Part shown: positions 1 to 6,436 of the stretch, one piece after another
How positions within the stretch are numbered: the stretch's first letter is position 1
Layout of the letters: every line of letters begins with the position of its first letter
Origin: Halomonas halophila
Lineage (GTDB): Bacteria > Pseudomonadota > Gammaproteobacteria > Pseudomonadales > Halomonadaceae
Length of the DNA stretch: 6,436 nt
Direction of reading: 5' to 3'
NCBI GenBank assembly: GCA_002433675.1
Contig: DJIP01000255.1
Coordinates: forward strand, 1-6,436
Position numbers and translations under genes: made by a program
The notes under the pieces: generated by a model
The model's input: only the letters and a program-made list of their open reading frames with translations
Told to the model about the DNA's origin: nothing
Databases searched by the model: none

Positions 1-114
1 CAGGACGCCCGAGTCAGTCAGTTCGTGCATGGTGAGCCGGACGGCCCCGTGCCGTTTCACTACCCGGCCAACGATTTTCACGATGACATTCTGGGCCAGG
101 GGAGCCGTCCATGA
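1..114 (+). CDS. mlaF: MlaF, phospholipid ABC transporter ATPase (C-terminal end only)
   Basis: This is the last 37 codons of an open frame that enters from the left edge and stops with TGA at 112-114. The encoded tail contains [17 protein letters not shown] and a final acidic stretch HDDIL. It closely follows the remembered C-terminus of E. coli MlaF (DPRVRQFLDG, DGPVPFRYPAGDYHADLL). MlaF is the cytoplasmic ATPase that powers the MlaFEDB lipid transporter of the inner membrane. None of the catalytic motifs (Walker A/B, signature) fall inside the window. In the E. coli MlaFB structure this C-terminal extension reaches across the dimer and contacts MlaB, so the conserved tail fits the mlaB gene found downstream. 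The stop overlaps the mlaE start (ATGA), which implies translational coupling. Identity is well supported by both the tail and the gene order. Confidence 0.9.
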   Translation, partial: QDARVSQFVHGEPDGPVPFHYPANDFHDDILGQGSRP

Positions 115-893
115 TCGAACGTATCACCCATATGGGGCGGCGCGGCTGCGACCTGCTGGAGGCCGTCGGCCGAGCCAGCATCTTCCTCGGTCAGTCCATG
201 CTGGGGCGCCCCTCGGCAGAAGGGTTCAGCCTGTGGGTGGCCCAGGTCTATGCGGTCGGCGTGCTGTCGCTGGCCATCGTGCTGGTGTCGGGGCTGTTCA
301 TCGGCATGGTGCTGGCGCTTCAGGGTTACACCATTCTGGTCGGATTCGGTGCCGAGGACGCGCTCGGCCAGATGGTGTCGTTGGCCCTGTTGCGTGAACT
401 GGCGCCGGTGGTGGCAGCGCTGCTGTTCGCCGGGCGCGCGGGTTCGGCACTGACCGCCGAGATTGGCCTGATGAAGGCTACCGAACAGTTGACCAGCATG
501 GAGATGATCGGTGTCGATCCGCTGCGTCGTATCGTGGCGCCACGCCTGTGGGCGGGGTTCGTCTCGCTGCCGCTGTTGACCATCGGTTTCAGCGTGGTCG
601 GCGTGTACGGCGGCTACCTGGTTGGGGTCGAGTGGCTCGGGGTATTCGAAGGCTCGTACTGGGGCAACATGCAGGCCAGCGTCGGCTTCTTTACCGATAT
701 CGGCAACGGCGTGGTCAAGAGCATCGTGTTCGCCATAGTGGTCACCTGGATTGCCGTGTTCCAGGGATATGATCTGGTGCCGACCTCGGAAGGTATCTCG
801 CGGGCCACCACCCGTACCGTGGTGTATTCCTCCCTGGCCGTGCTGGGCTTGGATTTCGTTCTTACCGCCGTGATGTTCGGCGGGCTTTCCTGA
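111..893 (+). CDS. mlaE: MlaE, phospholipid ABC transporter permease
   Basis: MlaE is the inner-membrane permease of the Mla complex, which moves phospholipids between the inner membrane and the MlaD channel. The 260-residue product has the same length as E. coli MlaE and aligns along its whole length from memory. Hydrophobic segments lie roughly at residues 48-72, 88-108, 148-172, 200-218 and 240-257. The family hallmark is the central block at about 93-140: [20 protein letters not shown], then [13 protein letters not shown], then [11 protein letters not shown], which forms the region coupling to MlaF. The C-terminal signature [15 protein letters not shown] (224-238) is also present. The ATG at 111 is chosen because AGGGGAG at 98-104 lies six bases upstream and the start overlaps the mlaF stop. 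The neighbours mlaF and mlaD confirm the assignment. Nothing is missing or unusual. Confidence 0.97.
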   Translation: MIERITHMGRRGCDLLEAVGRASIFLGQSMLGRPSAEGFSLWVAQVYAVGVLSLAIVLVSGLFIGMVLALQGYTILVGFGAEDALGQMVSLALLRELAPVVAALLFAGRAGSALTAEIGLMKATEQLTSMEMIGVDPLRRIVAPRLWAGFVSLPLLTIGFSVVGVYGGYLVGVEWLGVFEGSYWGNMQASVGFFTDIGNGVVKSIVFAIVVTWIAVFQGYDLVPTSEGISRATTRTVVYSSLAVLGLDFVLTAVMFGGLS

Positions 894-910
894 TTCTGCG
901 GAGACTGTCC

Positions 911-1375
911 ATGAAGCGCAGCAAGACGATGGAGTTTGGTGTGGGCCTGTTCATGCTGGCCGGTATCCTGGGGCTGGTATTCCTGGGGCTCAAGGTCAGC
1001 GGCCTGGACCTGCAGCGTGCCGACGACACCTACGAGCTCCGGGCCAACTTCGCCAATATCGGTGGGCTCAAGCCGCGGGCACGAGTGACCATGGCCGGGG
1101 TGACCGTGGGTCGGGTAGAAAGCATCGAGCTGGATACCGAGTTCTACGATGCCGTGGTGGTGATGTCGCTGGACAGCTCCCTGGCCGGCAAGCTGCCTGA
1201 TGACAGCACCGCAGCGATCCTGACCTCGGGCCTGCTCGGTGAGCAGTACATCGGGCTGTCGGTCGGGGGGTCGCCGGAGATGATCGCCGAGGGCGAGGCG
1301 ATTCGTGATACCCAGTCTGCGCTGGTGCTCGAGGAACTGATCCAGCAGTTCGTGTCCAATCTGACGAAAGACTGA
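911..1375 (+). CDS. mlaD: MlaD, MCE-domain phospholipid-binding subunit (short form)
   Basis: MlaD is anchored in the inner membrane and forms a hexameric ring in the periplasm that passes phospholipids between MlaE and MlaC. Residues 8-28 form one membrane anchor (VGLFMLAGILGLVFLGL region) after a basic start MKRSK. A single MCE domain follows at about 40-120, with FANIGGLKPRARVTMAGVTVGRV near its start and TSGLLGEQYIGLSVGG at its end. A short helix (SALVLEELIQQFVSN, about 136-150) follows. At 154 residues it is shorter than E. coli MlaD (183): it lacks the low-complexity tail but keeps the C-terminal helix, so it looks complete. GGAG at 900-903 lies seven bases before the ATG. The gap from mlaE is 17 bases and the gap to mlaC 34. 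Confidence 0.96.
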   Translation: MKRSKTMEFGVGLFMLAGILGLVFLGLKVSGLDLQRADDTYELRANFANIGGLKPRARVTMAGVTVGRVESIELDTEFYDAVVVMSLDSSLAGKLPDDSTAAILTSGLLGEQYIGLSVGGSPEMIAEGEAIRDTQSALVLEELIQQFVSNLTKD

Positions 1376-1409
1376 TCCGGCAGTTTCCGGAGACCCAAGG
1401 AGGCATTCC

Positions 1410-2060
1410 ATGACCCGTTCTTTGCCCGCAATGGTTCACCTGCGCCGCTGGTTGATGGCGCTGATGATGGTGCTGGCCAGTCTGCCGGCCATGGCCCAGC
1501 AATCCCCCGAGCAGCTGATTCGCGACAGCGTCAACGATCTGATGGGGATGATCGGCGGCCGCGAGGCCTACTTCATGGACCGTCCCGATGAGCTCAAGCA
1601 GATGGTCGACGAGAGCCTGCGTGGCGTCGCCGACTTCCGCTACATCGGCGCCAGTGTGATGGGCCGCTACTTCAACAATGCCACGCCGGAGCAGCGTTCG
1701 CGCTTCGTCGAGGTGTTCAAGCAGACCCTGCTCGACACCTATGCCAAGGGCCTGGTGACCTTCGAGTACAAGGAAGTCCGCGTGCTCGATAATCAGTCCG
1801 CCTCACGCTATGACGATCAGGACAGCGTCGAGATGGAAGTGGTCGCCACCGATGGCACCATCTATCCGGTCAACTACACCCTGCGCAAGTCCAACGGCCA
1901 GTGGCGGGTGGTCAATGTCATCGTCAATGGCATCAATCTCGGTCTGACCTTCCGCAACCAGTTCGATCAGGCCATGCGTGACCACAACCGTGACTACGAC
2001 GCCGTGATCAACAACTGGTCGCCGGATGTCGGCGTCGACGAACTGGAGCGCGGTGCGTGA
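1410..2060 (+). CDS. mlaC: MlaC, periplasmic phospholipid-binding shuttle
   Basis: MlaC is a soluble periplasmic carrier that ferries phospholipids between the outer-membrane MlaA complex and MlaD. The 216-residue product starts with a Sec-type signal peptide: basic residues R12-R13, hydrophobic core at about 14-25, and a probable cleavage site AMA|QQ after A29. The mature part has Tol/Ttg2 (MlaC) family features, including ATPEQRSRFVEVFKQTLLDTYA at about 91-112 and NGQWRVVNVIVNGINLGLTFRNQF at about 162-185. Length is close to E. coli MlaC (211). The ATG at 1410 has a strong AAGGAGG at 1397-1403, six bases upstream. A second ATG at codon 8 (1431) would also leave a functional signal peptide but has no comparable ribosome site. 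The stop overlaps the mlaB GTG start. Confidence 0.96.
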   Translation: MTRSLPAMVHLRRWLMALMMVLASLPAMAQQSPEQLIRDSVNDLMGMIGGREAYFMDRPDELKQMVDESLRGVADFRYIGASVMGRYFNNATPEQRSRFVEVFKQTLLDTYAKGLVTFEYKEVRVLDNQSASRYDDQDSVEMEVVATDGTIYPVNYTLRKSNGQWRVVNVIVNGINLGLTFRNQFDQAMRDHNRDYDAVINNWSPDVGVDELERGA

Positions 2061-2392
2061 GCGTGTTGATGGAGGTGGCGTCGGCCCGTCTGCTCGAGGA
2101 CGAGAATACGCTCCGAGTGTGTGGCAAGGTCGACTTCGATGGGGCTGCGGACATGGCCGAGGCGGGCCGTGAGTGGCTTCAGGGTCGGGCGCCGGGTACC
2201 TCGGTGTGTCTCGACCTGAGCGAGGTGGAGCACGTCTCCAGCGCGGCGCTGACCATGATGCTCGAGTGGGCGCGTACCATTCGTCGGATCGGGCTGTCGC
2301 TCAACAGCATCAAGCTGTCGGCGCAGCTCAGGCAGTTGACCGAGCTGGCCGGCCTGGATGATCTGTTGCCCTCCAATTCGGTGACCGCATAG
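2057..2392 (+). CDS. mlaB: MlaB, STAS-domain subunit of the Mla transporter
   Basis: MlaB is a small cytoplasmic STAS protein that binds MlaF and is needed for assembly and activity of the transporter. The 111-residue product has the STAS pattern: a strand LRVCGKVDF (19-27), a helix, then a strand and loop VCLDLSEVEHVSSAAL (50-65), and a helix ending in RTIRR. The usual D-[ST]-A-G loop appears as S61-S62-A63-A64; S62 sits where E. coli MlaB has the functionally important Thr52. The start chosen is GTG at 2057, which overlaps the mlaC stop (GTGA) and has GGAG at 2045-2048 eight bases upstream. An ATG at 2069 is a possible alternative that would remove four residues. It is the last mla gene, matching the usual order FEDCB. 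Sequence similarity is modest, so the call leans partly on position. Confidence 0.9.
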   Translation: MSVLMEVASARLLEDENTLRVCGKVDFDGAADMAEAGREWLQGRAPGTSVCLDLSEVEHVSSAALTMMLEWARTIRRIGLSLNSIKLSAQLRQLTELAGLDDLLPSNSVTA

Positions 2393-2490
2393 CGGCGGTT
2401 GTCTGGCTGCTGGTGTCCGTGATGAGCCTGGTTCGACGTCTGAATCCAGCGCCTTGATCCGGGCTGCTCGCCCTCGCCGCTAGCCCTTCC

Positions 2491-2532
2491 GGCACCCCCG
2501 ACCACCGCAAGGTGGCCGGGGGTGCCTTTTTT
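2491..2532 (+). terminator. Intrinsic terminator of the mla operon
   Basis: The arms GGCACCCCCG (2491-2500) and CGGGGGTGCC (2517-2526) are perfectly complementary. Inside them, after one A/C mismatch, CCACC (2502-2506) pairs with GGTGG (2511-2515) around a GCAA loop. Six T residues follow at 2527-2532. The GC-rich stem with an immediate T-run is a textbook Rho-independent terminator for transcripts arriving from mlaB, 98 bases upstream. It separates the mla operon from the ibaG-murA-his unit. Confidence 0.93.
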
Positions 2533-2567
2533 GTGACGGACGTAGAGGTGGAAACCTCGCTGCGTCA

Positions 2568-2596
2568 TCGCCAAGCGCGCCGCTTTTCTTTACCAT
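2568..2596 (+). promoter_or_regulatory. Candidate sigma70-type promoter for ibaG-murA
   Basis: TCGCCA (2568-2573) matches four of six bases of the -35 consensus. TACCAT (2591-2596) matches four of six of the -10 consensus, and the spacer is 17 bases. Transcription would begin near 2603, giving a leader of about 70 bases before ibaG. The site is placed sensibly, after the mla terminator and before the next gene, but a match this weak occurs often by chance. Confidence 0.3.
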
Positions 2597-2617
2597 ATGC
2601 CCTTTGAGTTTTTTCGG

Positions 2618-2643
2618 GACGTCACGGCGAGGCCGTGGGCGTC
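2618..2643 (+). other. Hairpin in the presumed ibaG leader
   Basis: CACGGC (2623-2628) pairs with GCCGTG (2632-2637) around a GAG loop. An outer GACG (2618-2621) pairs with CGTC (2640-2643), with T opposite GG as a small internal bulge, for ten base pairs in all. It ends 19 bases before the ibaG ribosome-binding site (AAGGAG, 2663-2668). No T-run follows, so it is not an intrinsic terminator. A role in leader stability or translation is possible but unproven. Confidence 0.5.
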
Positions 2644-2675
2644 TCCCTTCATTGGTCTGGTCAAGGAGCAGGTGC

Positions 2676-4206
<1,531 letters not shown>

Positions 4207-4220
4207 GCTTTCTCCGCCCA

Positions 4221-4245
4221 GCCGGCTCGGATTGCCCGAGTCGGC
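4221..4245 (+). other. Hairpin between murA and hisG
   Basis: GCCGGCTCGG (4221-4230) pairs with CCGAGTCGGC (4236-4245) over ten positions, nine Watson-Crick and one G-T wobble, around the loop ATTGC. It starts 14 bases after the murA stop and ends 49 bases before hisG. The bases that follow are GCGGGG rather than a T-run, so it does not look like an intrinsic terminator. It may mark an RNA-processing or stability boundary between the cell-wall and histidine genes, or contribute to partial attenuation. Confidence 0.5.
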
Positions 4246-4294
4246 GCGGGGAAACACGCCACAATGACTTCCAACCCGACAACCGGGCGAGACC

Positions 4295-4945
4295 ATGAGC
4301 AAGCAATTGATAGTGGCGCTCTCCAAGGGGCGCATTCTCGACGAGACGCTGCCACTGCTGGCGGATGCCGGCATCCGGCCCGCCGAGGACCTGGGCAAGA
4401 GTCGCAAGCTGTTGTTCGACACCAATCTGCCAGACGTCAAGCTGGTGGTGATTCGCGCCACCGATGTGCCGACCTATGTGCAGCTGGGGGCGGCGGACCT
4501 GGGCGTCGCCGGCAAGGATGTGCTGCTAGAGCACGGCGCCGAGGGGCTCTATGAGCCGCTGGACCTCAATATTGCACGTTGCAAGCTGATGACCGCCGGC
4601 ATTCAGGGCGCCGAGCCCGCCCGTGCCCGGCGTCGGGTAGCGACCAAGTTCGTCAATGTGGCCAGGCGCTACTACGCCGAGCAGGGTATCCAGGCCGAGG
4701 TCATCAAGCTGTACGGTGCCATGGAGCTGGCGCCGTTGATGAACCTTGCCGACGAGATCGTCGATATCGTCGATACCGGCAATACGCTGCGTGCCAATGG
4801 TATGGAGCCACGTGAGCTGATGGCCCATATCAGCACCCGTCTGGTGGTCAATCAGGCCTCGATGACCATCAAGCATGATCAGATCAAGCCATTGCTGCGC
4901 CGCTTGAGCGACGCCGTCGAGGCGCGGCGGCAGGCGGCAAGCTGA
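4295..4945 (+). CDS. hisG: HisG, ATP phosphoribosyltransferase catalytic subunit (short form)
   Basis: HisG joins ATP and PRPP to form phosphoribosyl-ATP, the first and feedback-controlled step of histidine synthesis. The 216-residue product carries the catalytic blocks [11 protein letters not shown] (7-17), [10 protein letters not shown] (68-77), and the PRPP-binding segment [19 protein letters not shown] (154-172). It ends about 80 residues earlier than the long E. coli form (299), so the C-terminal ACT-like regulatory domain is absent. Short HisG proteins are known to need HisZ, a catalytically inactive HisRS relative, for activity and histidine inhibition; no hisZ lies in this window, so it must be elsewhere. 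The ATG at 4295 has only a weak purine stretch (GGGCGAG, 4285-4291) close upstream. It lies 88 bases after murA and 36 before hisD. Confidence 0.96.
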   Translation: MSKQLIVALSKGRILDETLPLLADAGIRPAEDLGKSRKLLFDTNLPDVKLVVIRATDVPTYVQLGAADLGVAGKDVLLEHGAEGLYEPLDLNIARCKLMTAGIQGAEPARARRRVATKFVNVARRYYAEQGIQAEVIKLYGAMELAPLMNLADEIVDIVDTGNTLRANGMEPRELMAHISTRLVVNQASMTIKHDQIKPLLRRLSDAVEARRQAAS

Positions 4946-4981
4946 GCGCACCAGCCAACGGAACCTGAGGGTTCTCAACGC

Positions 4982-6325
4982 ATGGCCAAGACAGAAGCGG
5001 AGATTTCCGACATGAGCCAAGACACGCCCCTGGTGGCCCGACTCTCGACCCGGGACGAGGATTTCGAGTCCCGTCTCACCGACCTGCTGGCGTGGGAAGG
5101 GGTGTCGGACCATGGTGTCCAGCAGTCGGTCTCCGAGATTATCGGCCAGGTGCGCCGGGAGGGCGACGCCGCCCTGGTGGCGCTGACCTGCCGCCTCGAC
5201 CGCCTGGAGGCCTCGAGCATGGCGGACTTGACCCTGGGGGCCGAGCGTCTCGAGGTGGCCTACGCGTCCCTGCCCGACGACCAGCGACAGGCGCTGGCTA
5301 CCGCCGCCGAGCGCATTCGCGTCTATCACGAACGCCAGAAGCCCGCTTCCTGGCAGTACACCGAAGACGACGGCACCGTGCTGGGGCAGAAGGTGACGCC
5401 GCTGGATCGCGCCGGCATCTACGTGCCCGGTGGCAAGGCCGCCTATCCTTCATCGGTGCTGATGAACGCCGTGCCGGCTCACGTGGCTGGAGTGCGGGAG
5501 ATCATCATGGTGGTGCCCACGCCCGACGGTGTGGTCAACGATCTGGTGCTGGCGGCGGCGCATCTGGCCGGGGTCGACAAGGTGTTTACCCTGGGTGGTG
5601 CTCAGGCGGTGGCGGCGCTGGCCTACGGTACCGAAAGCGTGCCCAGGGTCGACAAGATCGTCGGGCCGGGCAACATTTATGTCGCCACCGCCAAGCGCGC
5701 TGTCTTTGGCCAGGTGGGGATCGACATGATCGCCGGGCCCTCCGAGATCCTGGTGGTATCCGACGGCCAGACCGATCCCGATTGGCTGGCGATGGACCTG
5801 TTTTCCCAGGCCGAGCACGACGAGGACGCCCAGGCGATCCTGGTCAGCTGGGACGTGGAGCATCTGGCGGCGGTGGAAGCGGCCATGGCACGACTGCTGC
5901 CGACGCTCGAGCGCGAAGCCATCGCCGGGGCCTCGCTGCGTACGCGCGGTGCACTGATCGCCTGTCGTGACGAGGGCGAGGCGCTGGAGCTGATCAATCG
6001 CATCGCGCCGGAGCACCTGGAGCTGTCGGTAGAGCACCCGGAGCGACTGGCTGAGCAGGTGCGTCACGCCGGTGCCATCTTCATGGGGCGCCACACCGCC
6101 GAGGCGCTGGGCGACTACTGCGCGGGTCCCAACCACGTGCTGCCGACCTCGGGTACGGCGCGCTTCTCGTCACCGCTTGGGGTCTACGACTTCCAGAAGC
6201 GTTCTTCGATCATTCACTGCTCGCCACAGGGGGCGTCCACCCTGGGCAAGACCGCCTCGGTACTGGCTCGCGGGGAATCGCTGACGGCGCATGCGCGTTC
6301 TGCGGAGTACCGTATCAAGGATTGA
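4982..6325 (+). CDS. hisD: HisD, histidinol dehydrogenase
   Basis: HisD is a zinc enzyme that oxidises L-histidinol to L-histidine with two NAD+, the last two steps of the pathway. The 447-residue product shows family blocks: [19 protein letters not shown] (about 141-159), [26 protein letters not shown] and [13 protein letters not shown]. Likely zinc ligands are Q276 and H279 (SQAEH), D378 ([14 protein letters not shown]) and H437 (LTAHARS), matching E. coli Q259, H262, D360 and H419. The catalytic pair E344-H345 is present in APEHLEL. Two starts are possible: ATG 4982, with TGAGGG at 4966-4971, or ATG 5012 (codon 11), with GGAG at 4999-5002; the second gives 437 residues, close to E. coli (434). 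The longer one is given here. A strong terminator follows 61 bases after the stop. Confidence 0.97.
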   Translation: MAKTEAEISDMSQDTPLVARLSTRDEDFESRLTDLLAWEGVSDHGVQQSVSEIIGQVRREGDAALVALTCRLDRLEASSMADLTLGAERLEVAYASLPDDQRQALATAAERIRVYHERQKPASWQYTEDDGTVLGQKVTPLDRAGIYVPGGKAAYPSSVLMNAVPAHVAGVREIIMVVPTPDGVVNDLVLAAAHLAGVDKVFTLGGAQAVAALAYGTESVPRVDKIVGPGNIYVATAKRAVFGQVGIDMIAGPSEILVVSDGQTDPDWLAMDLFSQAEHDEDAQAILVSWDVEHLAAVEAAMARLLPTLEREAIAGASLRTRGALIACRDEGEALELINRIAPEHLELSVEHPERLAEQVRHAGAIFMGRHTAEALGDYCAGPNHVLPTSGTARFSSPLGVYDFQKRSSIIHCSPQGASTLGKTASVLARGESLTAHARSAEYRIKD

Positions 6326-6359
6326 GGCGACGCAGGGGTGGTGGTCGGTCTGACCGATC

Positions 6360-6385
6360 GCCTCCCCCGGTGGGGGCAGACAGGC
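6360..6385 (+). other. Small stem-loop upstream of the hisD terminator
   Basis: CCCCC (6364-6368) pairs with GGGGG (6372-6376) around GGT. GCCT (6360-6363) can pair with AGGC (6382-6385) if CAGAC is bulged out. No T-run follows. It lies between the hisD stop and the long terminator hairpin and could protect the 3' end of the transcript or have no role. Confidence 0.3.
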
Positions 6386-6386
6386 A

Positions 6387-6435
6387 TCCAGACATGAAAA
6401 GGCCCGGAGCAATTCCGGGCCTTTTCATGTCTGGA
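6387..6435 (+). terminator. Long palindromic, probably bidirectional terminator after hisD
   Basis: A perfect 22-base inverted repeat (left arm 6387-6408, right arm 6414-6435) surrounds a GCAAT loop. The core is GGCCCGGA/TCCGGGCC, flanked by AAAA on the left (6397-6400) and TTTT on the right (6422-6425). A GC-rich stem with a T-run on each strand is the layout of an intrinsic terminator that works in both directions. It lies 61 bases after hisD and would end the ibaG-murA-hisG-hisD transcript. The perfect pairing extends about nine bases beyond the T-run, which is longer than a terminator needs. Confidence 0.9.
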
Positions 6436-6436
6436 C

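Larger units (their letters stand above)
2393..2675. other. Intergenic region between mlaB and ibaG
   Basis: This 283-base stretch contains no convincing gene. The first 98 bases (2393-2490) show no structure I can support. They are followed by an intrinsic terminator (2491-2532), a small stem-loop region (2534-2567), a weak candidate promoter (2568-2596) and a hairpin just ahead of ibaG (2618-2643). An open frame does run from 2604 into ibaG, but its first 24 codons (SFFGTSRRGRG...) are unlike any BolA-family N-terminus and are best read as leader sequence. Confidence 0.8.

Noticed and set aside
614..1411. 265-codon open frame on the minus strand opposite mlaE/mlaD
   Set aside because: It spans two confident genes and their spacer, and its composition is typical of an antisense shadow.
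2573..2590. Possible second terminator AAGCG-CGC-CGCTT with TTCTT after it
   Set aside because: The stem is only five base pairs and the T-run is interrupted; it is too weak beside the strong terminator 40 bases upstream.
2604..2675. N-terminal extension of ibaG by 24 codons
   Set aside because: The extension has no BolA-family similarity, overlaps the leader hairpin, and the ATG at 2676 has a good ribosome site and gives the exact family length.
4233..4264. Possible promoter TTGCCC ... CACAAT before hisG
   Set aside because: The spacer is 20 bases, outside the usual 16-18, and the -35 half overlaps the hairpin loop and arm; it is not supportable as a promoter.
4526..5329. 267-codon open frame on the minus strand opposite hisG/hisD
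   Set aside because: It crosses two confident genes and has no recognisable motif or ribosome site that I can support.
5092..5970. 292-codon + strand frame inside hisD
   Set aside because: It is rich in Gly, Arg and Ala, has low-complexity stretches, and lies in an alternative frame of a clearly functional hisD.
6394..6436. ATG inside the final palindrome, open to the window edge on both strands
   Set aside because: The frame arises from the inverted repeat itself, has no ribosome site, and a terminator hairpin is the simpler explanation.

Overview
The window is a GC-rich, densely coded stretch from a gammaproteobacterium. The proteins most resemble those of Halomonas/Chromohalobacter or Pseudomonas-type organisms; this is a judgement from remembered family sequences and gene order, not from a search. 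Every confident gene lies on the + strand, and there is no sign of mobile DNA, CRISPR, tRNA or rRNA.

Region 1 (1-2392) is the end of an mla operon for retrograde phospholipid transport: the last 37 codons of mlaF (ATPase), then complete mlaE (permease), mlaD (MCE-domain substrate carrier), mlaC (periplasmic shuttle) and mlaB (STAS-domain partner of MlaF). The genes overlap or sit 17-34 bases apart. Together they encode the inner-membrane MlaFEDB complex plus its periplasmic partner, which keep the outer membrane lipid-asymmetric.

Region 2 (2393-2675) is the only long non-coding stretch. It holds a strong intrinsic terminator at 2491-2532 that closes the mla operon, a weak candidate promoter near 2568-2596, and a hairpin at 2618-2643 in the presumed leader of the next unit.

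Region 3 (2676-6325) reads ibaG (BolA-family), murA (first committed step of peptidoglycan synthesis), hisG (short-form ATP phosphoribosyltransferase) and hisD (histidinol dehydrogenase). ibaG and murA are 13 bases apart, murA and hisG 88, hisG and hisD 36. A perfect 22-bp inverted repeat with a T-run at 6387-6435 ends the unit. The order mla - ibaG - murA - hisG - hisD matches the known Pseudomonas arrangement, in which hisC follows; here a terminator follows hisD instead.

I did not find a previously undescribed system. The second looks worth taking are local: an atypical STAS loop in MlaB, a Cys/Asn exchange at a metal-ligand loop in IbaG, a murA start without a clear ribosome-binding site, two possible hisD starts, and several hairpins between genes.
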